From Paenibacillus barengoltzii NBRC 101215 (lineage in GTDB: Bacteria > Bacillota > Bacilli > Paenibacillales > Paenibacillaceae), in contig NZ_BILV01000013.1 of the NCBI RefSeq assembly GCF_004000745.1, forward strand, positions 1-64,000: a stretch of 64,000 nucleotides of DNA, given 5' to 3'. Every line of letters begins with the position of its first letter. The stretch's first letter is position 1. Position numbers and translations under genes: made by a program. Shown in pieces: positions 8,910 through 17,238 of the stretch. The notes under the pieces were generated by a model. It saw only the letters and a program-made list of their open reading frames with translations. It was not told the DNA's origin and did not search any database.

Positions 8910-9719
8910 ATGAAGTTCAGCATCTGCTCCACCGGACTCAAAGGGATGATCCTCGAAAAGGTGCTGGAAGCAGCAACCCAGCTGCAGCTTCACGGCGTTG
9001 AGTTGTGGGACGGTCATCTTGAGGCATATCTGGACAACGGCGGCTCGCTCCCTGAGCTAAGAAGGCAACTCTCTGCGCACCAACTTGTTGTGCCGGCGAT
9101 CAGCACATATGCTGCTTTTTCTAAAGACGAAAAGGCTTCAGATCAGGATCTTCAGAACATCCAAAGGGCAGCGCGCTGGGCGGTCGAGCTGGAATGCCCC
9201 AGGGTCCGTGCGTTCGCCGGTCACCTGCCCTCCTGTAAGGCAGACGCTATGTTATGGCAGCAAGTCCAATCCGGGTTGTGTACCGCCTCGGAGGTTTGCT
9301 CGCAGCTTGGCATTCGCCTGGCTGTCGAAACGCATAACAATACGCTGGCTGATACCGAAGAGAGTATCGCTGCATTGCTCGAACTTGGCGGACCTGTTGT
9401 GGAGCTGATTTACGACGGGTTTAATTTTTTCGTGGATCAGTTGGATCCGCTGCCGGCCCTAGAGAAGTTTTACTCCCGAATCACGCATGTCCATGTCAAA
9501 AACTACAAGTGGAACCATCACAACTGGGCTCAAAGCGTCCCCGTTCCCGTGCTGCAGGGGGACAGCGACCAGCGTGCGATTCTGCAAAGGCTGGCGGAGC
9601 TGGAGTACGACGGATTTGTCTCATTTGAATATTTTGGCGATCAGGTCTTGGAGTTAACGCGGTTGTCCTATCTCGAAGTGACACATCAATTCTTCGGCGG
9701 AGGTGCATATCGTCCGTGA
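8910..9719 (+). CDS. Sugar phosphate isomerase/epimerase (xylose-isomerase-like TIM barrel)
   Basis: About 269 residues, AP-endonuclease-2/IolE-like barrel. Metal-ligand type segments are VETHNNTL, LIYDGFNFF, HVHVKNYK and FEYFGD. Family members isomerise or epimerise free or phosphorylated sugars using a divalent metal. ATG 8910 follows GAAGGA; the frame is also open a little upstream. The stop overlaps the next gene's GTG start (GTGA), so this gene is coupled to the regulator. Confidence 0.82.
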   Translation: MKFSICSTGLKGMILEKVLEAATQLQLHGVELWDGHLEAYLDNGGSLPELRRQLSAHQLVVPAISTYAAFSKDEKASDQDLQNIQRAARWAVELECPRVRAFAGHLPSCKADAMLWQQVQSGLCTASEVCSQLGIRLAVETHNNTLADTEESIAALLELGGPVVELIYDGFNFFVDQLDPLPALEKFYSRITHVHVKNYKWNHHNWAQSVPVPVLQGDSDQRAILQRLAELEYDGFVSFEYFGDQVLELTRLSYLEVTHQFFGGGAYRP

Positions 9720-11038
9720 ATCTGAATGTCGCAGTGATTGGTCCAAGTGATCTGGTGGATAAGGTCGTCGAAGTGGGCAGCGTGTTTCAGGAGCTCACGA
9801 TGATTCCAACTCCCTATTCGCATGAGCAGGAAACGTTAGAGGTCGTCGCCCGCGTTCGGGAGCAGGCGGACATTCTGTTATTTACGGGACCGATCCCCTA
9901 TCATCTCGCGCTGGATCGTGAACCTGGCGTTCCGATGCTGCATGTGCAATATTCCGGGACGGCGTTATATAAGGTGTTGTTTGATTTTTATCGGAGCCGC
10001 TTGTTCGATCTGGAGGAGGAAATCCGCATCAGTGCAGATGTGCTCTTACAGCATGAATTGGAGGAACAACTCGATGAGCTGGGACTGCTGCATCGGCGAA
10101 TTTATGTCAAACCGTACAGTACGGGAATCCATCATGAAGATTTGATCGCCTTTCACTATGATCTGTGGAGCCGCGGACTCGTTCATGCCACTGTGACTTG
10201 CCTCACCTCCGTCTATCAGCAACTGGTCGAGCTTGGCATCCCCGCCTTTCGCGTTGTGCCTACGCAATCCGCGATTCGCGATGCCTTGAACCGGGCGTTA
10301 TTGGAGGGGAAGAGCCTGCGGCTATCCAGCAACCAAATGGCCATCGGCATTTTGAGCATCGATCACTATGAGCGAGTGGTGAAAGAGGCAGCTTCGGATT
10401 ACGAAATTCAGCGCAAAAAAATCATTCTCCAGCAAATCCTGATCGACTTCGGTGAAGAGACGCAATCCTTAATTAATTGGACGGACTCGAACGAGGTCTC
10501 CTTCATTACCACACGCGGCATTATCGAACAAGTGACCCGTAAATTTGAACAGGCCCCGCTGCTGCTGGAAGTGATGGAGCGGCTGCAGTGGAAGGCGAGC
10601 ATTGGGATCGGGTTGGGGCGAACGGCCAATGAGGCGGAAGGGAAGGCTCGCGAGGCGCTCTTGAAAGCCAAAACGAGCGGAGGCGGCAACTGCTTTCTGA
10701 TGATGCAGGACGGGCAGGTCTACGGGCCGATGGGTTCGGAGCTGACGCTCAAATATTCGGCGCGCAGCGAAGATCCCGAGCTGATCTCGATGGCCAAGAA
10801 AGCCGGATTGAGTGTCGGGACGCTCAATCGCTTGATTTCCCTGTGCCGCAGGCTGAACAGCTCGACCTTAACCGCTGCGCAACTGGCCGAAGGGTTTGGG
10901 ATTACGCTGCGCAGCGCTCGGCGCATTATGGCCGTGCTGGAGAAATATGAACTGGCGACAATTGTTGGGGAGGAGCAGCCGGTGGGGCGCGGTCGCCCAA
11001 GGCAGATTTATGCGCTGCATATCGACGGTTTTTTTTGA
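9716..11038 (+). CDS. Putative regulator: sensor domain, GGDEF-like domain and C-terminal HTH
   Basis: A 440-residue protein I cannot name. Residues 1-210 resemble a two-lobed sensor of the PrpR N-terminal kind (VAVIGPSDLVDK, ILLFTGPIPYH). Residues 290-350 (SIGIGLGRTANEAEGKARE) look like the end of a GGDEF or GTP-cyclohydrolase-III-type fold with no GGDEF signature. The last 70 residues resemble a winged helix, with LAEGFGITLRSARRIMAVLE and the basic end PVGRGRPRQIYAL. The start is GTG overlapping the previous stop. A regulator in mid-operon probably responds to a pathway sugar and may bind the repeated 22-bp element. Both statements are inference. Confidence 0.6.
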   Translation: MNLNVAVIGPSDLVDKVVEVGSVFQELTMIPTPYSHEQETLEVVARVREQADILLFTGPIPYHLALDREPGVPMLHVQYSGTALYKVLFDFYRSRLFDLEEEIRISADVLLQHELEEQLDELGLLHRRIYVKPYSTGIHHEDLIAFHYDLWSRGLVHATVTCLTSVYQQLVELGIPAFRVVPTQSAIRDALNRALLEGKSLRLSSNQMAIGILSIDHYERVVKEAASDYEIQRKKIILQQILIDFGEETQSLINWTDSNEVSFITTRGIIEQVTRKFEQAPLLLEVMERLQWKASIGIGLGRTANEAEGKAREALLKAKTSGGGNCFLMMQDGQVYGPMGSELTLKYSARSEDPELISMAKKAGLSVGTLNRLISLCRRLNSSTLTAAQLAEGFGITLRSARRIMAVLEKYELATIVGEEQPVGRGRPRQIYALHIDGFF

Positions 11039-11118
11039 CGGGACAAAAATAGGTGTTTCGACGGATAAAACGGGCGCCGGGTCGGCATACAATTGGGGAT
11101 ATACACGATGCAAAGGGG

Positions 11119-12438
11119 ATGAAGCCGATGGACCGCCTGATATTGCCCGCCGTGCCCAACCTCCGCCCCAGCGATGAGGCGCGAATCCGTCGAGACTACG
11201 AACGGTTCCGGCATACCGGCCTTCCGGACCGGGTTGAGGCATATCTGTTGGAGGAATATGGCATCGATGTTTCCTCGAATTATGGACCGGCGCCAATCAA
11301 GAACCCGTTTGGTAAAGCCGCCGGTCAGCTGTCACTGAATACTTCCCAAGTTCGTACTGATGCGCAGGCGGGCTTGGGGTTTGTCGTCCTGAAGACGGTG
11401 ATCGCAGAAAACGGACAAGGCCAGCGCTCGATGGAGGCTTGGGCTATTAAGGATACGCGGATGAAGGTGGAACCCATTGTAGGGAAAGAAACGGGGGAAA
11501 CCGGTTGGAACGTAACCTGGAATGGACGAGGCTGGCATGGGACTTTTGCGGAGTACATGCGCTTTGTCTCTGCCTCCTTGCACATTGGACGAGAATGGGG
11601 AACCGTGGTCGTGCCTTCCTGCAAATATCATTTGCCGGCAAGGGACGACGATTTCGCGTTGGAGGAATATCGTTACACCACCCAGAGCTTGGCCCAGATA
11701 TGGCGGCAAACCGGAGAAGCGGGGTCACTTCAATTGGAGAAAGATTTTAGCCCAACCCTAGCCGGATCGGACCGAGCGATGCAGCAGGAGGCGATTCTGC
11801 GGTGGTACCGGGAGGTGCCCAAGCTGATAAGATCGGCAGTGCCGTCGGGCGAAATACAGCTGGGCATCAAGCTGATGAACACGGTGTTTGACGACGACTT
11901 CCAGCTGCAGACGATCCGGACGCTCATCGAGGAAGGCGAGGCTCGGCCGGATTACCTGATTTATGCTAACCGGTTATATGACCGCGCTCGTCTGGATTCC
12001 GGGGGAGGCGGGGCTGCCTACGGCGGGCCGGATCTCAGCCGACGAAATCTGCGCATATTGTCCCGTTTACGCAGGCTGGAACTGCAAGGGGAACTCTCAG
12101 CACCGGTTCCCGTCATTTCGGGAACAGGGGATGTTCGCTCCGGCAAGATAGCCTTGGAATACGCGCTGCGCGGCGCGACAAGCTTGCAGATGCACACCTT
12201 ATTCCAACTCCCCGCCAGCGCATATGGCATGACCCGCGGCCCAAAGACGCAGCGGGCGTTGCATGAGCTGTATTTTCATCCAGAGAACGGATTGGTGACT
12301 TGGATGCTTCATTTAAGAGAGACCGGGGAAATCGGACATCGGGATGGCATCGCTGCTTTTCGCGACGTGACGACCTGGTATCAAAGAAGGGGACGTGATT
12401 TTTTTCTAAGGGGGATGATCCATGAACGCCAGCGTTAA
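11119..12438 (+). CDS. Dihydroorotate-dehydrogenase-like FMN TIM-barrel protein
   Basis: About 439 residues. Segments resemble class 1 dihydroorotate and dihydropyrimidine dehydrogenases: KNPFGKAAGQ and GFVVLKTV at the start of the barrel, and PVISGTGDVRSGKIALEYAL near the C-terminus, the usual phosphate-binding end of the FMN site. Starts at 11119 (behind AAAGGGG) or 11128 are both possible. True pyrD genes sit in pyrimidine operons. Here the gene lies among sugar-catabolic genes and overlaps a DHDPS-family gene, so another substrate is likely. The N- and C-terminal extensions are also longer than in PyrD. Confidence 0.65.
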   Translation: MKPMDRLILPAVPNLRPSDEARIRRDYERFRHTGLPDRVEAYLLEEYGIDVSSNYGPAPIKNPFGKAAGQLSLNTSQVRTDAQAGLGFVVLKTVIAENGQGQRSMEAWAIKDTRMKVEPIVGKETGETGWNVTWNGRGWHGTFAEYMRFVSASLHIGREWGTVVVPSCKYHLPARDDDFALEEYRYTTQSLAQIWRQTGEAGSLQLEKDFSPTLAGSDRAMQQEAILRWYREVPKLIRSAVPSGEIQLGIKLMNTVFDDDFQLQTIRTLIEEGEARPDYLIYANRLYDRARLDSGGGGAAYGGPDLSRRNLRILSRLRRLELQGELSAPVPVISGTGDVRSGKIALEYALRGATSLQMHTLFQLPASAYGMTRGPKTQRALHELYFHPENGLVTWMLHLRETGEIGHRDGIAAFRDVTTWYQRRGRDFFLRGMIHERQR

Positions 12439-13411
12439 TGAGGTTAGACAAGCCTTGGAATGGGGGCTGATCCCTGCCGTTCCGGTGCCGCGAACGCGCG
12501 AAGGGCGAATTCATCTGCAAGCGCAGGAGGCGTATGCCGGGTATCTTGCGGACCAACCCATTGCCGGGGCAGCGGTTTGGGCACATACCGGACGCGGCTT
12601 ACATATGGAGCGCTTTGAGCGAATGGCCGTGGTGCAGCAGTGGAGGGCTGCGCTTGGAGCGTCCAAGCTGCTGGTGGCCGGCGTGGGCGCGCTTCCCGAT
12701 CCTCGGCGGCTGGGCCTTGCCAAGATCAGCCAATGGCAGCAGGACAGCTTGGCCATGGCAACCGATGCGATCCAGGGGGGAGCCGATGCGCTGCTTGTTT
12801 TTCCGCCTTCGCTGTTCCGGGAGCTCCCCGTCGCAGAACAGGATGAAGCGATTATTGAATATCATCGCGAGTTATCGAGGTTAGGTGTCCCGCTTATTCT
12901 TTTTTATTTGTATGACGAGGCTGGGGGGATTGCCTATTCGGCTGAAGTATTGCGAGCTTTGCTGTCTTTAGAGATGACGGTAGGCATCAAAATGGCAACG
13001 CTCGACAGCGTTATGACGCTGCAAGATGTATCGGCACTAATGTCTGAGGAGTTTCCAGAGCAACTCCTGATCACGGGGGAGGATCGGATGTTTGGGTACT
13101 CACTGATGCGTGGGGCCCGCGCTGCTTTAGTTGGGTTGGGCGCGGCATATCCGAACATCCAACATGATCTGATGCAGGCGTATGCATCGAGAAATTACGA
13201 GCGGTTCATGGATTTATCGGCTCGGGTGGACGGTTATGCGGAACGAACGTTTATCCGCCCGATGGATAAGTATATTTTACGCATGCTGTGGTGTCTAGTT
13301 TTGTCCGGTGTGATCCCGGAGGAGGCAGCAAACGACCTCGCCGGATATGAAATGACCCGGCAAGAGATTGATTCTCTTCACCGGGCCATTGAAAGGTTTC
13401 GGCTGTATTAG
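12422..13411 (+). CDS. Dihydrodipicolinate synthase family protein
   Basis: A 329-residue DHDPS/NAL-type barrel with the probable Schiff-base lysine in MTVGIKMATLDS and a preceding FYLYDEAGG strand. It overlaps the end of the flavoprotein gene by 17 bp with GGGGGATG at the start, so the two are made together. It differs strongly from the family member at 1289, so the operon has two separate aldolase or dehydratase steps. The stop is followed within 12 bp by the converging end of the next gene. Confidence 0.8.
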   Translation: MNASVNEVRQALEWGLIPAVPVPRTREGRIHLQAQEAYAGYLADQPIAGAAVWAHTGRGLHMERFERMAVVQQWRAALGASKLLVAGVGALPDPRRLGLAKISQWQQDSLAMATDAIQGGADALLVFPPSLFRELPVAEQDEAIIEYHRELSRLGVPLILFYLYDEAGGIAYSAEVLRALLSLEMTVGIKMATLDSVMTLQDVSALMSEEFPEQLLITGEDRMFGYSLMRGARAALVGLGAAYPNIQHDLMQAYASRNYERFMDLSARVDGYAERTFIRPMDKYILRMLWCLVLSGVIPEEAANDLAGYEMTRQEIDSLHRAIERFRLY

Positions 13412-13423
13412 TCGTGCATGCAG

Positions 13424-15718
13424 TTAGTACTGCGGCCAAACGGCAGTGATGTGGCGGTCTAGGTCATAGGCGGAAGCCCAATAGTAACCGGGGGCCACGA
13501 TCCGCTGCGGCAGAAACCCGACTTCCCCGGACGGGAAGGTCAGCGCCTCGGACGTTCCGCTGGCGATGCCGTCCGCATCGGTCACCATTTCGATGTAGCG
13601 GCCTCCGCTCTGCGTAAACCGTCCGTAAACGGCGGCAGGAACCCCTTCGCCGGTCTCCAGATCGACAACTTGGAGTTGGACGACGGCCCGTGTACCATCA
13701 TAGGTTACGCTCATTCCGCCAACGATCATCGGCCTTTGATCGGTATAGGAGGCTGCTGTCGTAGCGGATGCCTCCGGTGACGTGGCTGGCCCTATATTGC
13801 CGCTGATGTCTACGGCCGCGATTTTGTAGTAATAAGTGGTGTTCGGCAGCAACCCCGTATCCATATACGTCAAATTGCGGGAGCTTCCGGCCACATGGGC
13901 CTCATCCGGTGTAAAATCCGGCTCCGTTCCGCGATAAATCAAATAATGCTCGATGTCGGAATTGTCCGTCGCCCGCCCGTAACTTAATTGAATCGTGTGA
14001 TCGTCAACGGTGGTGGCCAGCGGCGGGCCCGGCAGAGCAGAGGGCGGCTCCGTATCTGCGGGGTTCACGCGCCACAGGTAGCCGTCCGGTCCCCAGATGG
14101 ATGGCAGCCAGCGGATTGAGTCGTAGTGATGCATGGCGATGCCGGCGAAGGCGGGATCGTCTTGGAAGGCCGCGTACACCTTATCTAGTTCAGCCTCCAT
14201 ATACGTGCGTCCCTCTTCCCGGAACGTGATCGTTTCCGGATCCCCGCTGTTTGCGATATCCAGCGTTTCCACGCCAATGACCACCGAATTGGGCTTGCCG
14301 ATGGCATTGGCGTAGCTGAGCTCACCTTGCGCTTGGGCAATGATGCCTACACTGCCATCCGCTACGTCGCGATAGTCCATGATCGAAATATAATCGCTGA
14401 GGTCTTGAACATGCTCGGAGAGCCATTTGGTTTGCCCGTTCCACGTAATCTCTTTGGCACCTTCACTGCTGTCAAACCAACGGGGGATCGCCGGGCCGAA
14501 GGGCAGGTTGATGCCGGCAGTGTTCCGACGGTCGATCATTTTTTGCAGCACATCCAGGTATTGCAGTTGCACCGAAGGCTTCTCGGCATTAAACTCCGGC
14601 AAAATGTACGGTTCGATATCTACGTTTACGCCATCAAAGCGTTCTTCTGGTGCGGCAGCGATATTGTAGTTGATCACTTTCTCCATTTCTCGAATGGCAT
14701 GTTCATGAAAAGGTGCCAACGCTCCCATGTAGGGCGGTGTCGTGCCGCCTGCGATACAGGCGTGAACCTGATAGCCGTTATTATGGGCCCAGCGCACAAA
14801 GTCGCGCACCTTGTCGGGGGACTCTTCGAGGATATCGACCCCGCCGTAAGGGAACACGCCGATATAGAAGGTTGTGATTGGGTCCGAATCAAACGTTGTC
14901 GTGTCGTCGGCTAAGGCTTTGAGTGCGGATCGCGAGCCGGGGTTCAGAAAGAGGTTGTAGGCGGCTTTTTCCCAGATCCACATCGCGCGGTCTTGTCTTT
15001 CCAACGTGATTGGCTCGTGGGTTCCTTTGCCTGTGGAGGCATAGACGGTCATACTCCGACCGATATTGCCATATTCGTCAATAGCTCGGGCTTCCAGACT
15101 GGAGGTTTTGTCACCGAGCCCTTTTATTTTCCAAGTATACTTATAGACATTCCCAGTCTTTTTCGCGGTTTTCCAGGGCCCGCTATTAATCCTTACTTCA
15201 ACGGATCGGATGCGATTTCTGGAATTGACGCTGACATGAATCGAAGTGGAGTTTCCTTTCACCTTCGCCCCGTCAACCGGGTTCGTGATCGTAACGTGAG
15301 GTTTGGCAATCTGGGGATTATCGACATGGACCGTAATCGCCTGACTGGATACCCCGTATCGGGTCGTGCTTTGGGTCCCTCTGGCCAGCAACGTAATCTC
15401 CCCATCATATCGGCTGGTATCGAGTTCAGCATACCATACGCCCGAGGTTTCTCCTTGTTCGCTGTCGATTCGAGTTGGCAATTGATCTGTGCCATTGACG
15501 ATCAGGACGATGTTGTACGCCTCCGTGTACTGCCCTGATACCGTGATCGTTCCTACTTCCACTTCATCTCCATGGGTAGGGGTGTCAATTGTTACGAGGG
15601 AAGCAGCTGAGACCGTTGGTAGGGAGCCAAGCGGATAAAGCGGAAGTAGAGAAGCGATGCAAAGAACGGCGAACAGCTTAAACAACCGACTTTTTTGCTG
15701 TGCAAGTGATGCTAACAT
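13424..15718 (-). CDS. Secreted GH18-like protein with Ig-like and fibronectin III domains
   Basis: About 764 residues. A Sec signal peptide (basic FKLFAVLC to VSAA) is followed by two Ig-like modules. A TIM-barrel domain carries DGVNVDIEPY near residue 360, like the GH18 DGxDxDxE motif. A fibronectin type III domain (residues 560-650) and a C-terminal beta module complete the protein. ATG 15718 has GAGGGG eight bases upstream. The frame opens at 15781, but that would place a cre-like site inside the gene. It probably hydrolyses or binds a polysaccharide outside the cell. Chitinase specificity is not established. Confidence 0.72.
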   Translation of the reverse strand: MLASLAQQKSRLFKLFAVLCIASLLPLYPLGSLPTVSAASLVTIDTPTHGDEVEVGTITVSGQYTEAYNIVLIVNGTDQLPTRIDSEQGETSGVWYAELDTSRYDGEITLLARGTQSTTRYGVSSQAITVHVDNPQIAKPHVTITNPVDGAKVKGNSTSIHVSVNSRNRIRSVEVRINSGPWKTAKKTGNVYKYTWKIKGLGDKTSSLEARAIDEYGNIGRSMTVYASTGKGTHEPITLERQDRAMWIWEKAAYNLFLNPGSRSALKALADDTTTFDSDPITTFYIGVFPYGGVDILEESPDKVRDFVRWAHNNGYQVHACIAGGTTPPYMGALAPFHEHAIREMEKVINYNIAAAPEERFDGVNVDIEPYILPEFNAEKPSVQLQYLDVLQKMIDRRNTAGINLPFGPAIPRWFDSSEGAKEITWNGQTKWLSEHVQDLSDYISIMDYRDVADGSVGIIAQAQGELSYANAIGKPNSVVIGVETLDIANSGDPETITFREEGRTYMEAELDKVYAAFQDDPAFAGIAMHHYDSIRWLPSIWGPDGYLWRVNPADTEPPSALPGPPLATTVDDHTIQLSYGRATDNSDIEHYLIYRGTEPDFTPDEAHVAGSSRNLTYMDTGLLPNTTYYYKIAAVDISGNIGPATSPEASATTAASYTDQRPMIVGGMSVTYDGTRAVVQLQVVDLETGEGVPAAVYGRFTQSGGRYIEMVTDADGIASGTSEALTFPSGEVGFLPQRIVAPGYYWASAYDLDRHITAVWPQY
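15623..15649. repeat. 27-bp segment recurring at 16373-16399
   Basis: Part of the signal-peptide region of the GH18-like gene. 24 of 27 bases match the copy that abuts the DinB relic 750 bp away, in the same orientation. Confidence 0.6.
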
Positions 15719-15766
15719 CGTTAACCCCTCACTTCCTGTTACAAATTTGTGAATCTTTACTACTAA

Positions 15767-15780
15767 TGTAAGCACTTTCA
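15767..15780 (-). promoter_or_regulatory. cre-like site upstream of the GH18-like gene
   Basis: The plus strand reads TGTAAGCACTTTCA, 13 of 14 matches to the CcpA consensus. It lies about 50 bp before the chosen ATG, where bound CcpA would block transcription. Confidence 0.5.
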
Positions 15781-15923
15781 TATTAAATGATCACTTCCTT
15801 TAATCGACCGTAAAAAGAAAACTTGTCCCATCTGTGAAGATGAGGGAGTGGCAGATATAGAAGGGAGGGTTACATTTTTCGTAGAAATATAAGGAAGATC
15901 ATTTTTTTAGGAGAGTGTTATGA

Positions 15924-16364
15924 ATGAGTCATAACTTTAAATTTTCTCGTATTGGCAATGTGTACGTACCAACATCACATATCGATGAATCCATTCAGTG
16001 GTACAAAGATCATCTGGACTTTAGATTGATGAACAAATTCGAGGATCGCGGATCTCTTTTAGCCGTGTTGCATCATCCGCATAAACATTCGATTGCATTA
16101 CTGTTGATCGAGACGGAGAATCCAAACCGCCTTGAAATTCTTCGGAACGGGAAACCATTTCCTATCATGTCGATCTATTGTCCCGATATCGAATATACCC
16201 ATGAGAATCTGCGAAGCAAGGGCGTGGATGTAGGAGATTTGATGACGCTGGGAAATGGTGAAGCCAAGTATTTTTATTTTCGAGACAATGAGGGGAATCT
16301 TCTAGAAGGGGCTTGGTCCATATGGGATCCAGTAGATGAATACAAAGATGATTTTTTAATGTAA
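15924..16364 (+). CDS. VOC (glyoxalase/bleomycin-resistance) family protein
   Basis: A 146-residue single VOC module pair: FSRIGNVYVPTSHIDESIQWYKD opens the first beta-alpha-beta unit and YFYFRDNEGNLLEGAW closes the second, where a metal-binding glutamate usually lies. TTAGGAG precedes the ATG. Family members are metal-dependent lyases, dioxygenases or drug-binding proteins. No substrate can be inferred. It stands alone between the divergent GH18-like gene and a relic. Confidence 0.8.
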   Translation: MSHNFKFSRIGNVYVPTSHIDESIQWYKDHLDFRLMNKFEDRGSLLAVLHHPHKHSIALLLIETENPNRLEILRNGKPFPIMSIYCPDIEYTHENLRSKGVDVGDLMTLGNGEAKYFYFRDNEGNLLEGAWSIWDPVDEYKDDFLM

Positions 16365-16372
16365 ATTTGCCA

Positions 16373-16399
16373 GGAGCCAAGCGGATCAAGTGGAGGTAG
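16373..16399. repeat. Copy of a 27-bp GH18-like gene segment at a relic junction
   Basis: It matches 15623-15649 at 24 of 27 positions and ends exactly where the DinB-like reading frame becomes recognisable. It may be the scar of a rearrangement that removed the front of that gene. Confidence 0.5.
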
Positions 16400-16611
16400 G
16401 TTACCCCATTTGTATATGAATGGAACGAGCAGCTGGAAGACCGCGTGATGATCGACATCACGGATGATGGGGAACGAGAGGCCCATACATACGGCGAAGT
16501 GATGCGGCATGTGATCGCCCATGAGATTCACCATATCGGTTAATTATCCGTTTGGGCACGCGAAATGGGAAAGAAGCCGATCAGCCAATCTCATTGGCAG
16601 GGGATTATTTC
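16400..16611 (+). pseudogene. DinB family remnant (5' truncated, nonsense codon)
   Basis: One frame reads FVYEWNEQLEDRVMID and VMRHVIAHEIHHIG, then a TAA, then LSVWAREMGKKPI. DinB/YfiT-like proteins have this HVxxHxxHH-Q-L-xxxREMG pattern. The TAA stands where Gln (CAA) is expected, a single C-to-T change. The first two-thirds of the gene are missing. DinB-like proteins are metal-binding four-helix bundles, often in thiol-dependent stress responses. An intact member of the family is at 60666. Confidence 0.72.
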
Positions 16612-16644
16612 CTCAACCCGACCAACATTCATGATCGGGTTGAG
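16612..16644. terminator. Hairpin between converging genes
   Basis: A perfect 10-bp stem (16612-16621 with 16635-16644) with a 13-nt loop and only a short T run. It could end transcription of the relic or of the minus-strand gene. Confidence 0.4.
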
Positions 16645-16656
16645 TTTGGATCTACC

Positions 16657-17118
16657 TTAATTCAAACTTGTAATCGGCACGCAAATTTCACAAAACTCCT
16701 TCAGCAGCATTTCCCCAGTGTATCTCTCCAAAATCGGCCGATCGTCGATTTGATAGCCCTTGGCTTGAAGCGTGGGCATCAGCTCGGCCCATGCTTGCTG
16801 CATGGCCTGAGCCGTGTGCTTAATCGTACACACCAAGTAGTCTCCTCCGGAAATCTCGCCGATGTGGACAGTATCATCATCTAGAGGTTCATCCTGCGAA
16901 ATGACAAGACAAGCATCATAACGGCAGTTCTTCGGTGGCGTGGTCTCCGGGTTATCCCAAGGGATACCAAGCAGGATGGCAGAATGATTGAGTAAGTTCC
17001 TCTCCGCACCCCAACGTTTCATTCTCTCCATCGCTTGAATGTTACCGGGACCATACGGACCCACCTGACGTACATAAGCGAAGCGATACCGGGGTAGCTT
17101 TTCGACTTTGAATTCCAA
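16657..17118 (-). CDS. GyrI-like (SbmC-type) small-molecule-binding protein
   Basis: A 153-residue stand-alone GyrI-like domain (FAYVRQVGPYG, CRYDACLVI, GGDYLVCTIKH). This domain binds hydrophobic or drug-like ligands in AraC-type regulators and forms the gyrase-protecting protein SbmC. The start is TTG with GGAGGG seven bases upstream. The same domain, fused to an AraC DNA-binding part, is in the gene at 62087, which has YVRHVGSY and CRYDACV at the same places. A role in toxin or drug tolerance is possible but not shown. Confidence 0.8.
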   Translation of the reverse strand: MEFKVEKLPRYRFAYVRQVGPYGPGNIQAMERMKRWGAERNLLNHSAILLGIPWDNPETTPPKNCRYDACLVISQDEPLDDDTVHIGEISGGDYLVCTIKHTAQAMQQAWAELMPTLQAKGYQIDDRPILERYTGEMLLKEFCEICVPITSLN

Positions 17119-17238
17119 GGTATTTCCCTCCTTAAAAATTTAGGAATTATCACTTCCTCCCGAATCTAACATGAACTAAAATGATTTACCTCCAAAAATT
17201 TTAATTTTCAACTTTCGACAATTTCTCCGCATCCCGGT

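Noticed and set aside
11119-12438. Annotation as pyrD
   Set aside because: No pyrimidine genes nearby, extra terminal parts, and location inside a sugar operon.
14327-14914. 195-codon plus-strand frame inside the GH18-like gene
   Set aside because: Shadow of the well-supported minus-strand gene; no ribosome site and no recognisable domain.
16552-16884. Plus-strand frame over the GyrI-like gene and the relic end
   Set aside because: Overlaps the GyrI-like gene antisense and shows no family.
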